The notes beneath the pieces are model-generated. The model saw nothing but the letters and a program-made list of their open reading frames with translations, did no database searches and was not told the origin of the DNA. Position numbers and translations under genes: made by a program. A stretch of DNA of 64,000 nt from Sweltsa coloradensis. Taxonomy: Eukaryota; Arthropoda; Insecta; Plecoptera; Chloroperlidae. Of this stretch, positions 36,494-47,817 are shown piece after piece. Location: positions 62,001-126,000 of the forward strand of contig JAMZAV010001746.1 in the NCBI GenBank assembly GCA_024449915.1, given 5' to 3'. Positions within the stretch are counted from its first letter, which is position 1. Each line of letters opens with the position of its first letter.

Positions 36494-36830
36494 GATGAAA
36501 AAAGGATCAAGCGAGAGTTAGGATATTAAGGGCAGGGAATAAGGCTCTACACTACTTCTGTCTAAAGGCTTTAGCAATGGATCAAGCAAGAGTTAGCATT
36601 ATAAGGGCAGGGCATAAGGCTCTACACTACTTCTGTCTAAAAGCTTTAGCAATGATACGAACCTCTCTCGCTTGATGAATAAGGGATCAAGCGAGAGTTA
36701 GGATATTAAGGGCAGGGAATAAGGCTCTACACGACTTCTGTCTAAAAGCTTTAGCAATGATACGAACCACTCTCGCTTGATGAATAAGGGATCAAGCGAG
36801 AGTTAGGATATCAAGGGCAGGGCAGGGGCT
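36494..36830. repeat. 105-bp tandem repeat with internal hairpin (about 3.3 units)
   Basis: GATCAAGCGAGAG-like starts fall at 36,505, 36,580, 36,685 and 36,790 (spacings 75, 105, 105). Each full unit carries CTCTCGCTTGAT and its inverse ATCAAGCGAGAG separated by 8-9 bp, a 12-bp stem. The 75-bp spacing shows a unit lacking one hairpin arm. Confidence 0.88.
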
Positions 36831-38703
36831 GGGGTTGTTTTGGGGTTGGACTAATATTGTTTGAGAGAGATTTATGGTTTTTCAAACATGTCATAAATTT
36901 TGGGAACTATCCCACCCCTTTCTGATTTTTTCTCAAAAAAATGCGTTTTGTTGAAAATAACTCAGCACAGGGTTATGAACACTCCAAAACATACTTAGCA
37001 CTTAAAACTAAAAGGTTAAGAGTACAATTCAGCCTGCACTGCAATCATGTAACTTGCTTTCGATAATTTTTGGTCGCGTTGTCGATCATCACGTTCATCC
37101 ACGTTATCACCCGCCTCGGACCTAGGTAACGCAAACGATGTGAAAAATAGCTGTAGAAAGCCCTCGGAGGAATCTTTCAGCACACTTTTCCATGCAAATA
37201 TGTTTTCATTATGTTGTTATGCCAGTGGCAATTTTTCAAGATGGCGGCCAAATGTCAAAATTATAAAAATTAATCTTACGCTAAATTTTATCCACAACTC
37301 GTTAGTGTTGCATTTTAGTCACTTAAAAACGCACAGAGTTACGTCTCTTGACCGAACTAGTACGATACTTTTGTTTAATTGTCATCTAGATAACTTCTTT
37401 CCCCAACAGATAATAGATCAATGCAGTAGGTATGTAATAATTTGCTACTTTCTTAAAAACTTGAATCTAATGGAAACTGAACGATAAGATGAAACGCTTC
37501 TGGGATTTAAGGCTGTAAGCTCACAAAAAACAAGAAAAATATGCAAAATATTAGTTGAGTAAGATCGAGTAGATCGAGTAAGATCATTAATCAGTATTTT
37601 GAAAAGACCAATTAAAAAAAATAAAAATAAGTTGATGAATACTTCTGCTATTGATACTTTTTAAAATGATTTTGTGTGCTAAGTTTTGTTCAAAGTACTA
37701 TTTGGAATTGGATGGTTGATATTTTTATCATAGCTTCCCTTTTGACTCTGCAATGAAGTAGTAGTATTTTGAAATGTATAGCTTTCGTATATAAAGTTGT
37801 ACTATTTTTCTTATGGCGGTACAAATACCAGCAACATACCTGAAAATGCAAAACAATTATATGTACTAGGGAAACGCCAATGGGAAAATCGGGCGAAAAA
37901 ACGAAATAGTTACACAAAATAAAAAATGTGTTTTATGCTTTAAATAGATCTAATAAGTAAAAAAAAGCTTTCTTAATTTAGTAGTGTTTTCTTTTTTTTA
38001 TATATTTATATGTATGTATTATAAGTATAATTTTAGAAATATATATATATTTATGGTTTGACATAGTTTAAAAAAAATCAATTATAATATAATATGTTAT
38101 ATATTATATTTATAACATTTTTCTATAAAATATATTTATTTTTATTGATTAGATAAATATAAATAGTACTTATAATATGTTATTGTAATTTCGTTCATTG
38201 TTCATTATCTCCGCTCTTTTTAAACCACGTATTGCTTATTGGGGGAAGATTTTATTCCTAAACTATTGGTCCGATTAGGCTGATTTTTTTTGAGAGCTCA
38301 TTACTTAGTCTTACAATCTAGGTGATCGTTTTTCGCATCAGTTGTGATTTACTACTTTGAGAAAGTTATGTGTGTCATATGTTTATTTGATTATTAAAAT
38401 GTTAACACTTCACGATCAATAAAACATAATGAATCAAATAAAACAATCACCTAGATTGTGCAATGGAGATACCTGAACGTTTAAAACTTAACCCTAGCCT
38501 TCTATCTCTAAATCTATAGTCAATATTTGTTTCCTTAGGATCGAGTGTATTTCCATGCTTTCTGGCTTGAAATTTTGGTGAAATTAACAAAAAACAGAAA
38601 AAACTTTGACCTACATCAATTTCTTTTTTCATCTTAACCTCTGAAAGTTTCAAGTCAGTGGTATAAAAACTATAGAATCTAGTATTTTCACCAACGTCCT
38701 CTC
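36831..38703. other. Intergenic, one small inverted repeat
   Basis: AT-rich. ACAATCTAGGTGAT (about 38,313) is inverted as ATCACCTAGATTGT near 38,447, so 38,313-38,460 may be a tiny foldback element. No gene is recognised. Confidence 0.45.
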
Positions 38704-38707
38704 TTAA

Positions 38708-39402
38708 CCACTTGAACACACCCATTTTAAGACATTTTGTGGCCCCATATACACCAAGAAATCCCAAAAATCTCCTTAAACCGTTTCCCCCCCCCCCCCC
38801 CCTTTTTAACTTAAATTTGTTATTTTGTTGTTCTTGCCAATTTTACTTGTTTTTGAAATATATTTCAAAGCAGGACTCTATGTTGAGCCCTACTTTGCTA
38901 CTTTTCCACGTGTTTTGGCTAGGTCTAGACCTAGGCCTGTCTTGTCCATCATCCGTCACACCCCCACCACCACTATCATTCCCACTTCCTAACATATCAC
39001 TACTGTCCTGCACCGATTCCTCACTATCGCTTGATAAATAATCATGTTCTGAACCACTAGATACACTCACTTCATTTTTTCCGCGGTTTCATAAAAGATT
39101 ATTCAAAGAAACATCATTCGTTTCGTAATTTTGCGTAGCCATCTTGGAAACACATGTTGACACTTCCAGCTATCAAGTAGATTACTTTATTGACCTTCCG
39201 AGAAACGAGAACACAAGTCTAGCTAGTGCTGCTATCTAACAGCAACTTACTTGAACTACTTCAGTGAAGCTTTTAGCGGGAATATGAACGTGAAGCTGGC
39301 GGGAGACTTTGAAAAATGCATGACGCACTACGTGAGCGTCATGTGTATGGGAGGACACGCGTCCTCATGACGCACCCGTATGCGTCACGTGTGTTCATGT
39401 GG
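38708..39402 (-). mobile_element. piggyBac-type element remnant with TTAA duplications
   Basis: Left end TTAACCACTTGAACACACCC; the inverse of the right end is TTAACCACATGAACACACGT. TTAA at 38704-38707 and 39403-39406 is the piggyBac target. The right subterminal region has repeated TGACGCAC/GCGTCAT inverted motifs. 695 bp, so most of a normal piggyBac transposase gene is deleted. Confidence 0.75.
38843..39142 (-). pseudogene. N-terminal remnant of a piggyBac-type transposase
   Basis: An ATG at 39142 (minus strand) opens MATQNYETNDVS, is interrupted by one in-frame TGA, then continues into an acidic Ser/Asp/Glu stretch (SDSEESVQDSSDMLGSG). Such an acidic N-terminus is usual for piggyBac transposases. 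The DDD catalytic domain is absent. Confidence 0.5.
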
Positions 39403-39406
39403 TTAA

Positions 39407-39632
39407 ACGAGTGAGTGAGCCATGTGTTGAGTACCCGGTAATATTACTTTTCTTTCCCCTATCTTAGTCCTCTCTAGCCTATTACGGGCTAGAGTGGCGC
39501 ATTATGGCCTTACAGTTGACGCGCCCTTATACCAATTAAACTTAAAAACCCTATAATTTATACCAATATAATTATCAAACTTAAATGCAAATGTTCCCGG
39601 GTACTCAACATATGATTTGCTCACTCGTCTAA
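39407..39632. mobile_element. Small inverted-repeat (MITE-like) element
   Basis: The left ACGAGTGAGTGAGCCATG..TTGAGTACCCGG is inverted at the right (CCCGGGTACTCAACATATGA..CTCACTCGT). TAA-like bases flank both ends. The core shares about 60 bp (ACTCTAGCC, GCGCATTATGGCC, GACGCGCC) with about 21,190-21,240 in inverse orientation. It abuts the piggyBac TTAA directly. Confidence 0.65.
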
Positions 39633-39647
39633 CAACGACTTTGGCAT

Positions 39648-39722
39648 TTCCCTAGTCTAGTTGGCTAAGGCGCTTTTATAGCCGAAATGTGGGAGACGTG
39701 GGTTCAATCCCTTGGTCGGGAA
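39648..39722 (+). repeat. tRNA-like sequence (SINE head or tRNA pseudogene)
   Basis: The A-box-like TAGTTGGCTAAGG and B-box GGGTTCAATCC are at tRNA spacing, and the ends TTTCCC/GGGAAA can pair as an acceptor stem. The anticodon arm is poor, so a tRNA-derived SINE or pseudogene is more likely than a working tRNA. Confidence 0.5.
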
Positions 39723-39880
39723 AGATTTTGTAATTTCTGGATTGTATTTTAAAAATTATTAAACATGTTTTGAAATGCATGTAACGCAGTGTAGTCCATC
39801 ATCTGTGATAATACTATGGAAAACATAGCCAGTACAAAATACGTGTAGATTGCAATGTTTACTCAATCCCTGAGCAAAGT

Positions 39881-39934
39881 TTAGAGGTACCTTGAGCGTG
39901 CCAGATTCTTAGAGGTACCTTGAGCGTGCCAGAT
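39881..39934. repeat. 28-bp direct tandem duplication
   Basis: TTAGAGGTACCTTGAGCGTG plus CCAGAT occurs twice, 28 bp apart, with no differences. Confidence 0.85.
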
Positions 39935-40059
39935 CCGATACACTTGGCGTGCATTTTACCATCCAGACAATACCAAACAAAATATTTTTAAACATAACCA
40001 TTGTAGTTAAATTAATGTTACCTTAGCAGGCCTATTTTCAATTTATCATTTTTGTAGGT

Positions 40060-40345
40060 TACAATACCCAAGGATCTAGGATATTGGGTAGCAGTTCTTC
40101 AGTAACTTCGTCCGGATGTCTTTAATTTCAGCGCCAATCGTCTCAATTAGGCGATTTGATGTACACACCACAAACAAACAAAACAACAAAAACACAAACC
40201 AGACAACACAGAATCACAAGCAGCTTTTCATTGAATTTTGGATACCATGTCTAGCTGATTTTGTTAGCAGTTCTCAGTAAACTCGTTCCGGATGTCTGTT
40301 AAAAATTTCAGCGCAATCTGTTCTGCAATTTAGCAGATTTTTGAT

Positions 40346-40401
<56 letters not shown>

Positions 40402-40960
40402 TCACGGAAGAGCGGTTTGAGTTGAATGGAGACACTCATTCGCAGTGTTGGGTAGGAGCTTTTAAAAAAGAACGCGTTCTTTTTTCGGGAACTTTTTGAG
40501 GAACGCGTTCCATTTGAGTAAGAGGAACTTTCAACACAAAAGTTACAAATTTATGGTTACTTTTAATGAAGTTTTAGAAGTTCCTTTCACACTTAGTGAT
40601 GACAAAACCCACCATTCTTATACATCTGAAAACGAATTTAGCTGATACAAATATAAAATTAGTTGGTTTAAAAAAAACAGTAGCATACCATTTTTAGGAG
40701 TCATAACCTCGATTGATGAACCTGTCATATTTGCTAGCGACGACGGGACTAAAAAATCGCGACCTAAATCCTATGTACCATAATTTATCTGATAAAGGAA
40801 CTTTTATTATCTCAGGAACTCAAAAGTTCCTTTTTTGTGAAGGAATTGTAACTTTTAAAAGTTCCATTTGAAGGCCAAGTAATTTAACTTTTAAAAGTTC
40901 CTTTTTTGACGGAACTTACCCAACACTGCTCATTCGCTTCGCTTTCTCGTTTAAAAAATG
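40060..40960 (-). mobile_element. Possible family C relative (Helentron-like), interrupted by a hAT
   Basis: On the minus strand it would begin GAAAGCGAAGCGAATGAGTG then TCTCCATTCAACTC, resembling the 5' end of family C (GCGAGCGTTTCCATTTGACTC). It contains two copies of a module with CGTCCGGATGTCT / GTTCCGGATGTCTG then TTTCAGCGC and GATGTACACAC. An (AC)n run lies at about 40,348-40,398. The 3' end is uncertain (a CTAG near 40,075). Confidence 0.4.
40443..40928. mobile_element. hAT-type element with TSD CTCATTCG
   Basis: 486 bp. Ends CAGTGTTGGGTA and TACCCAACACTG; perfect CTCATTCG at 40435-40442 and 40929-40936. The subterminal regions carry repeated GGAACTTTT/AAAAGTTCC and GGAACGCGTTCC palindromes. 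Confidence 0.92.
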
Positions 40961-41199
40961 CAAGGTATTAAAGAATTGCATATTGAAGGTTGAGTGTAAG
41001 CTATAATAAAATAATCAGCCTTCTGAATCGTATACTTTTTGCAGAACTTAGCTTGTCCATAAAAGTTACAAGAGAGGAAGTATGCATCACATATACCGGT
41101 ACATGTATTTCAAACTGTCCAATTAAAGTGAATTATGTATGTGGTAACGTATTTGTTCATTGATTAATTGACTTGTAATATGCACTTACCACTTTGTGT

Positions 41200-41345
41200 G
41201 TAAGGTGTCAAATTATACATTTTTTTCCCTTGTGCAAAGTGTGCCTCTTCAGCCATCTTCTGTCTTGCTTCCCAATATAAGACTAGGGCCTCCTTTTCTG
41301 TCCTGCTCAGTTCGTCGGGCAGGGAGTCGATGTCACTCTTAACCA
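41200..41345 (-). pseudogene. Fragment of an RNase H-bearing LINE ORF2 (C-terminus)
   Basis: Reads KSDIDSLPDELSRTEKEALV and YWEARQKMAEE, closely matching the C-terminal end of the LINE at 51.5 kb (KSDIDALPNNLSGPEKEA, YWIARKK). An isolated fragment. Confidence 0.75.
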
Positions 41346-41844
41346 ACCAACAAGGATAAATAAATAATTTGGTCATTTCAAAAGATTGTGATAAGTTATC
41401 TTACTCTATAACTACTGTTATATGCGTATTTTGGGTAATTTTGGGGTGAACTCAGCTCACAGCCTTAAGAAAGGTAAGCCTAGGTCTAGCTCCGACACAA
41501 ATCCTACCTAATATTGTAAAACATTCATTAATCACATCATTGACAAAGACAATGGTGTATGTATAGTACAGTATTTAAATAATTATTATTTAGGTAATTA
41601 TGTCTACATTAAAATTGGTTTGTGAAGAACGAACAATTTATTCGTTGACCGCAACATTTTTCCTTTAGTCATCTATTTTCTAATCTAGATTACAACGGTT
41701 ATCTATTATCTTTATCAGATGATTTTAAATAGTGTTAGTTACCCGTTATATTTATCTAGATGATTTATTTGTGTAAGTATCTTATTTTTATCTAGATAAT
41801 ATTTATTGTTATCTGGCCCAAACTGGATATAAGTATTACATCGG
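41346..41844. other. Intergenic, nothing recognised
   Basis: AT-rich, with a few TCTAGATAA/TTATCTAGA-like inverted words between 41,680 and 41,810. No gene. Confidence 0.4.
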
Positions 41845-44275
41845 TACTTCCTTTGCTGGCTAAACAGGTAATCCAACTTAATTTTTTGTGAAGAGTTGCA
41901 TGTAGCCCTACACTTGAGTAAAAGAAAACATACTACCTTTGCTGGCTAAACAAGTAAACGCACTAAAATGTTTTGTTATAATAATATTTGATTAAATTTA
42001 CAATCATAATTCTTGTGATACCAAAAAAAAACACACCTTCTTTGCTGGATAATTAGGTAAACCAAGTTGGTTTGTATAAGAATGTGTTATGCTCATGATA
42101 TGAGTAAACCCAATAACATATTTTGGTATAATATGTGATTGTATTGACAATCATAATTCTTGTGATACCAGAAAAACATACCTATGCTGACTAAACAGGT
42201 AACTTTGCAGTAGCTTAAGTTAATTTATTATACAAGGATGCAAATCAATTTATTGAATGGTCCCTATATGCCCGATTTTTGCATCCTATCAATTGTTCAA
42301 TTTATAATTAAGTTTTTAGATAAATAAATAATAAAATAAACAAACTTTTGTTTTGTATAGGCACAAGTCGACAATCAAAATACTCATGATATGAGTAACA
42401 CATACTTCCTTTGTTAGCTAAACTGGCCTTTTTTACATATGATATTGTTAACAATCTGAATACTCATGATATGAGTAACACATACTTCCTTTGCTAGCTA
42501 AACCGGCCTTTTTTACATATGATATTGTTAACAATCTGAATACTCATGATATGAGTATACCTACTAACTTCCTTTTTTAAAGATAATGTCAATTTTTTAC
42601 ATATATGATGTAACAAACTGATACTCATGATATGAGTAACACATACTTCCTTTTATAGCTAAACCGGCCTTTTTTACATATGATAATGTTAACAATCTGA
42701 ATACTCATGATATGAGTAACACATACTTCCTTTGCTAGCTAAACCGGCCTTTTTACATAGATATGTTAAATCCTGAATACTATGTATATGAGTAACACAT
42801 ACTTCCTTTGCTAGCTAAACTGGCCTTTTTTACTTTGATAATGTTAACAATCTGAATACTATGATATGAGTAACACATACTTCCTTTGCTGCTAAACCGG
42901 CCTTTTTTACATATGATAATGTTAACAATCTGAATACTCATGATATGAGTAACACATACCTTCTTTGCTAGCTAAACCGGCCTTCTTTACATATGATAAT
43001 GTTAACAATCTGAATACTCATGATATGAGTACACATACTTCCTTTGCTAGCTAACCGGCCTTTTTTTTCATATTATGATAATTTACATCTGATACTCATG
43101 ATATGAGTACCACATACTTCCTTTGCTAGCTAAACCGGCCTTTTTTTACATATTATGATAATGTTAACAATCTGAATAACCTGATTGAGTAACACATACT
43201 TCCTTTGCTACTAAACCGGCCTTTTTTACATATGATAATGTTAACAATCTGAATACTCATGATATGAGTAACACATACTTCCTTTGCTAGCTAAACCGGC
43301 CTTTTTTACTTATGATAATGTTAACAATCTGAATACTCATGATATGAGTAACACATACTTCCTTTGCTAGCTAAACCGGCCTTTTTTTACATATTATGAT
43401 ATGTTAACAATCTGAATACTCATGTATGATAACCAACTTCCTTTGCTAGCTAACCGGCCTTATTTTACATATGATAATGTTAAAATCTGAATACTCATGA
43501 TATGAGTAACACAACTTCCTTTGCTAGCTAAACCGGCTTTTTACATTGATATGTTAACAATCTGAATACTCATGATATGAGTAACACATACTTCCTTTGC
43601 TAGCTAAACGGCCTTTTTACTTATGATAATGTTAACCAATCTGAATACTCCCTGATATGAGTACACATACTTCTTTACTAGCTAACCGGCCTTTTTACAT
43701 AAAATGTTAACATCTGAATACTCATGATATGATAAACATACTTTTCTTGCTAGCTAACCGGCCTTTTTACTTATGATAATGTTAACAATCTGAATACTCA
43801 TGATATGAGTAACACATACTTCCTTTGCTAGCTAAACCGCCTTTTACATTGATAATGTTCACAATCTGAATACTCATGATATGAGTAACACATACTTCCT
43901 TCGTTAGCTAAACCGGCCTTTTTTACATATGATAATGTTAACAATCTGAATACTCATGATATGAGTACACATACTTCTTGCTAGCTAAACCGGCCTTTTT
44001 TACATATTATGATAATGTTAACAATCTGAATACTCATGATATGAGTAACACATACTTCCTTTGCTAGCTAAACCGGCCTTTTTTACATATGATAATGTTA
44101 ACAATCTGAATACTCATGATATGAGTAACACATACTTCCTTTGCTAGCTAAACCGGCCTTTTTTACATATGATAATGTTAACAATCTGAATACTCATGAT
44201 ATGAGTAACACATACTTCCTTTGCTAGCTAAACCGGCCTTTTTTACTTATGATATTGTAAAATCTGAATACTATT
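41845..44275 (+). repeat. 80-bp palindrome-bearing minisatellite with an older degenerate 5' flank
   Basis: From about 42,385 on, near-identical units repeat every 80 bp (for example 44,041 to 44,121), about 24 copies. Each has TACTCATGATATGAGTA (a 7-bp palindrome around GAT), ACTTCCTTTGCTAGCTAAAC and CCGGCC. Upstream, diverged and more widely spaced copies of CTTTGCTGGCTAAACAGGTA lie near 41,850, 41,938, 42,040 and 42,185. That gradient suggests an ancestral unit later amplified on the right. Several units show small deletions. Confidence 0.93.
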
Positions 44276-44890
44276 TTATTTATGTATTTATTTACTTATC
44301 TAGGTGCCCGTTAGGGCGCCGCATCCAAGTCGCTACGCGCTTCACACTCTGGCATCTTATACAGCAAGCAGAGTTGGGGTGTTTCAAGGTGTCACCCAGT
44401 CATCATGAAAGTGTTATAAACTTTATAACTGTCATAATTGAGGGGATTTTGGTACATGACAACACATGCCAAATTTTATTGGGGTACGATCATTCCTTCT
44501 GGGTGAAAACATGCATTGAAACATGCCCAAGTTTAGACCAAATGGATAGTGCTACAACGTTCATGTTTTGCAAGTATATTATGATAATAAATAAACTAAT
44601 AATAGTGAAGTGGTGCCTTTTGAAAGAAAAAGTTGAAAAAGTTAGCTTGAAGGCATCAAAATATATAGGTTTTTATATTAGCCTTTTACAGGCGTATAAT
44701 AAACAAGTAGGTAACTATAGAAACTTGACAATAATCACCTACAATGCATACAAAAAGCTATTCTTTGGGCCACGAGATATTTAACACCCTATTGTTAATT
44801 GGCAGTACCATAGCAATTAATACTACTTTAGTACATTTTATTCTATTTTAACAAAAATAATTTTGCAATAGAACTTGAAAAAGTGACGAG
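44276..44890. other. Spacer with a repeat-like segment
   Basis: A (TTTA)-rich start followed by GGTGCCCGTTAGGGCGCCGC and a GC-richer stretch to about 44,430 looks like an interspersed-repeat fragment. The long open frame across it is judged accidental. Confidence 0.35.
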
Positions 44891-45323
44891 ATCCCTCGCA
44901 TACAAAAAACTTGTAAAAATAAGCCAAACCTTACACACTCAAAAGTAATAAGATCTAAATGAAGGGCCAAGCTCATGTACCCTTCGACATTTGCGCATTA
45001 TTGATTCATAGACATACACTGCCCCGTTACTACATCCTTGAAAAGCTTGGCAAAATAGAATTTGCAACTATTAATTGAAATGTAATGGTCCATGTAAATT
45101 TTATTTTGACAAGCTTTTCAAGGGTGTAGATACAGTCTTGGGGAGAAGCGCGCTACATGTAGCGCGCTACTTTTACGTGTAGCGGAGCCAGTAGCGCGCT
45201 ACTTTATTAAGGGGGCATATTGTAGCGGTAGCATGCTACAATTTTTGTAGCGTTAGCGTGATATTTGCGCTACTTTTTAAGTTCCGGGGCCTGCAGTCCC
45301 AGTACCACGTAAAGTCAAAAGTC

Positions 45324-45491
45324 GGGGGGGCGCTGAATAACGCCGAATGGAACAACGCCGAATCGATCGTGTGTAGTGTACGCACCACGCTACTCTTTTG
45401 TGTTGGAAAAGAAAGGTTAGGAGGAAAATTGGCAAGTACACTACACACGATCGATTCGGCGTTATTCCATTCGGCGTTATTCAGGCATCCC
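45324..45491. mobile_element. Inner foldback element (third nesting level)
   Basis: CTGAATAACGCCGAATGGAA with CGATCGTGTGTAGTGTAC is inverted at 45,434-45,484, giving about 50-bp arms around a roughly 55-bp loop. AAAGTC flanks both sides (45,318-45,323; 45,492-45,497), a likely target duplication. Confidence 0.82.
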
Positions 45492-45681
45492 AAAGTCGGC
45501 ACTGCAAACTAACTTGTAACGCCCGCCGCGCCACGTCATGTGCTCGCCGTGTAGACCGGCCCGTAATCTCGTCTCACTTCCACACCATCTCCCTCGCTCT
45601 CTCCCAGCGAGCCTCTCTCTTGCTCGCTCTCTCCCTCCCTCTCTCTCTCTCTCTCTTTGTTTTTTTGTTTCTTTTGTTGGT

Positions 45682-45846
45682 TGGATGGAAGATAAGGCTT
45701 CACTAGCCTTAATCCCGCCTTAAAATAAAGACTTTTATCTATCTATCTATCTTCTCTCTCTCTCTCTATGGTTGGATGGAAGAGAAGGCCTAACAGGCCT
45801 TAATCCCGCCATTAATAAAGACGACAATCAATCAATCAATCAATCT
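45682..45846 (+). repeat. Two LINE/SINE 3' tails in tandem
   Basis: Both have GGTTGGATGGAAGA, an A/G-rich link, GGC..GCC hairpin, TTAATCCCGCC and an AATAAAGAC end. The first finishes in (ATCT)n, the second in (AATC)n. This is the 3' end layout of CR1/RTE-like retroposons with simple-repeat tails. Confidence 0.7.
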
Positions 45847-46613
45847 CTCTCGTAAACAAAGATGTATCCACGATAATTAGAAGTCGTATTATTGATTTAG
45901 AGCATAAGCCGCTCAATAATTACGCCAATCGTCTGAATTGCATATTAAAATGAAGTGATTAGTGTCATATAGCCTATCCCTCCTCCCTTGGGACATTCCA
46001 GGCTATATCGCTATTGTACGGCACCAAGGCCTATTCCGAACCTTGTTTGTCGCATTCTTCTGCAGTGATTTCGCGAAAAACACTTTGTTGAAAATAAGAA
46101 ATGCAATATGAAAGTTGATCATTAGGCCTAGACTAGGGCCTAGTCTAGCCTAAACGTTAAAAGAACGCCTTCTATCACAATGGAAACCGAAACTATGTGC
46201 TTTTGATGATAGATCACGATCGAGTTGATGTAAATGGAGTTAAAAACAATTGCGGCACGACGTCAAAAGGCTTTAAAAACGGGATAATTTGGGATCTCGA
46301 CGACCCCCAATTAAACGGGAACATGTAGCGGAAAAGTAGCGCGCTATATTTCTTGAGTAGCGCGAATGTAGCGTCGCTACATCTGAAAAAAGTAGCGAAA
46401 AAGTAGACTTTTTCGGGGCATGTAGCGTTAGCGATAGCATGCTACTTTTAAAAAGTAGCGACCCCAAGACTGTGTAGATACGGGGCAGTGTATTTCTATG
46501 AATTAATGCGCAAATGTAGAAAGGTAAATGAGCTTGGCCCTTCATTTAGATCTCATTTCTTTTGAGTGTGTAACATTTGTCTGTATTTTTACAAGTTTTT
46601 TGTATGCGTGGGA

Positions 46614-46996
46614 TTTATTTAACGTCTATCCTATTCAGTTAAAAAACATATACAAAGGGGAACAACTAAATAAATCTAAATTACATTATTGCAGACACAA
46701 CAATGAACTATAGTTGAGTAAAGTGTATAGTAGGCTAACATAACAACAACAATGTATTAATAACACAACAATCTGTGTAGGCCTAACTCATGATCCTATG
46801 CATACAAAATACTTTTCATTTCATCTAAGCTCCCCACCTCTTACCTCCTATTAGTTCTGACTGTGGGTAACATTAAAGCCTAAATACAAATACATCTTTT
46901 CATATGCTTGCATTTTTGGCTTCATGAATAAATAAATAAATAAATTTTACTCCTATGCATAATGTCAAGTCCAAGGAGCAGTGCCGTATATGAATC
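46614..46996. other. Intergenic, nothing recognised
   Basis: AT-rich, with an (AAAT)-like run near 46,930. Confidence 0.5.
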
Positions 46997-47004
46997 ATTT
47001 GTAA

Positions 47005-47809
47005 CAGTGGCGCCGGATTTTGAAAATTCTGAAGGGTGCTCAACTTCGTGGAGAAGGGACCAAGCACAAGTTTGGGAAGCGGAGCCCCCCAACATTAGCG
47101 CCGCAGGCGAAAATTTTGAAAATCACGTTTTTAGAGTGCGTTTAGTGCGTTTTAGACAAAAATAGGGGGCTGGCTGCAATACCGAAATACTGTAGATTTT
47201 GTACCGCAAAAACTAGAAAACTACCAAGAAGAGAATTGGAACACTAACGAGATAGATCATCATGTTACCAAAATAATGCAATTTTTTACAGTAAAAACTA
47301 GAAAACCGTAATAAAAATATGGAAGTGCGAGATAGACCATGTTACAACCATCGAATATGCATATCATTACGTTCGCGATCGCGTCCAACAATCATGACTG
47401 AGCCTTCCTGCATGACTCACCACTCAAGTCAGTTTGATGTTTGACTAGCTCTAGCATAGCATATCAGTTCTCAGCGCGAGCACTTGGCACAGCAACAAAC
47501 AAAGACCCCCCCCCCGCCCCCTCACGTGTTGAAGCTGACTGCAAGAAACAGTGGATATTGTTTCGTTACTTCAATTGTGATTACCATTAAAGTTGCAAAA
47601 ATATTTCAAAATGCAAAAACATTGTTTTAATCACTTTGATTGCTTCCAAGTGAAAAATAGAAACATTTTTTTTTTTTTAATGCCTCAAAACTTAGATAGT
47701 TATATGCCTAACTTTTATTTTAGTCAGGATGTTTGGAGGGGTGCCGCACCCCTCCAAACAATCTGAGGGGTGCTTCAGCCCCTGAGCACCCACATAATCA
47801 GTGCCCCTG
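47005..47809. mobile_element. hAT-type element with TSD ATTTGTAA
   Basis: Ends CAGTGGCGCCGGATTTTG and CATAATCAGTGCCCCTG; perfect ATTTGTAA at 46997-47004 and 47810-47817. 805 bp, no transposase. Subterminal GGGTGC/GCACCC repeats on both sides. Confidence 0.88.
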
Positions 47810-47817
47810 ATTTGTAA

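Larger units (their letters stand above)
45133..46472. mobile_element. hAT-type element with TSD TGTAGATA
   Basis: Ends CAGTCTTGGGG and CCCCAAGACTG; perfect TGTAGATA at 45125-45132 and 46473-46480. The subterminal 100-150 bp at each side are clusters of GTAGCGCGCTAC, a palindrome. It lies in the right arm of the foldback. No transposase. The interior carries another foldback and two LINE tails. Confidence 0.92.
44891..46613. mobile_element. Foldback element with about 170-bp arms, split by a hAT
   Basis: From 44,891 (CGCATACAAAAAACTTGTAA) the sequence is inverted at the right, ending at 46,613. Both arms contain TTACACACTCAAAAG, GATCTAAATGAAGGGCCAAG, TTTGCGCATTA and CACTGCCCCGT. With the hAT removed the arms continue through CCTTGAAAAGCTTG to within about 30 bp of each other. 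That gives a 375-bp hairpin-like element. Confidence 0.85.

Noticed and set aside
38447..38767. Minus-strand frame with KMGVFKWLRED
   Set aside because: The apparent motif is the translated piggyBac left end (TTAACCACTTGAACACACCC). The frame crosses the element border.
44221..44784. 187-codon plus-strand open frame
   Set aside because: It starts in the last minisatellite unit, crosses a repeat-like segment, and has no recognisable domain or start context.
45258..45512. Mirror-image open frames on both strands around 45.3-45.5 kb
   Set aside because: They are translations of the two arms of the inner foldback element.
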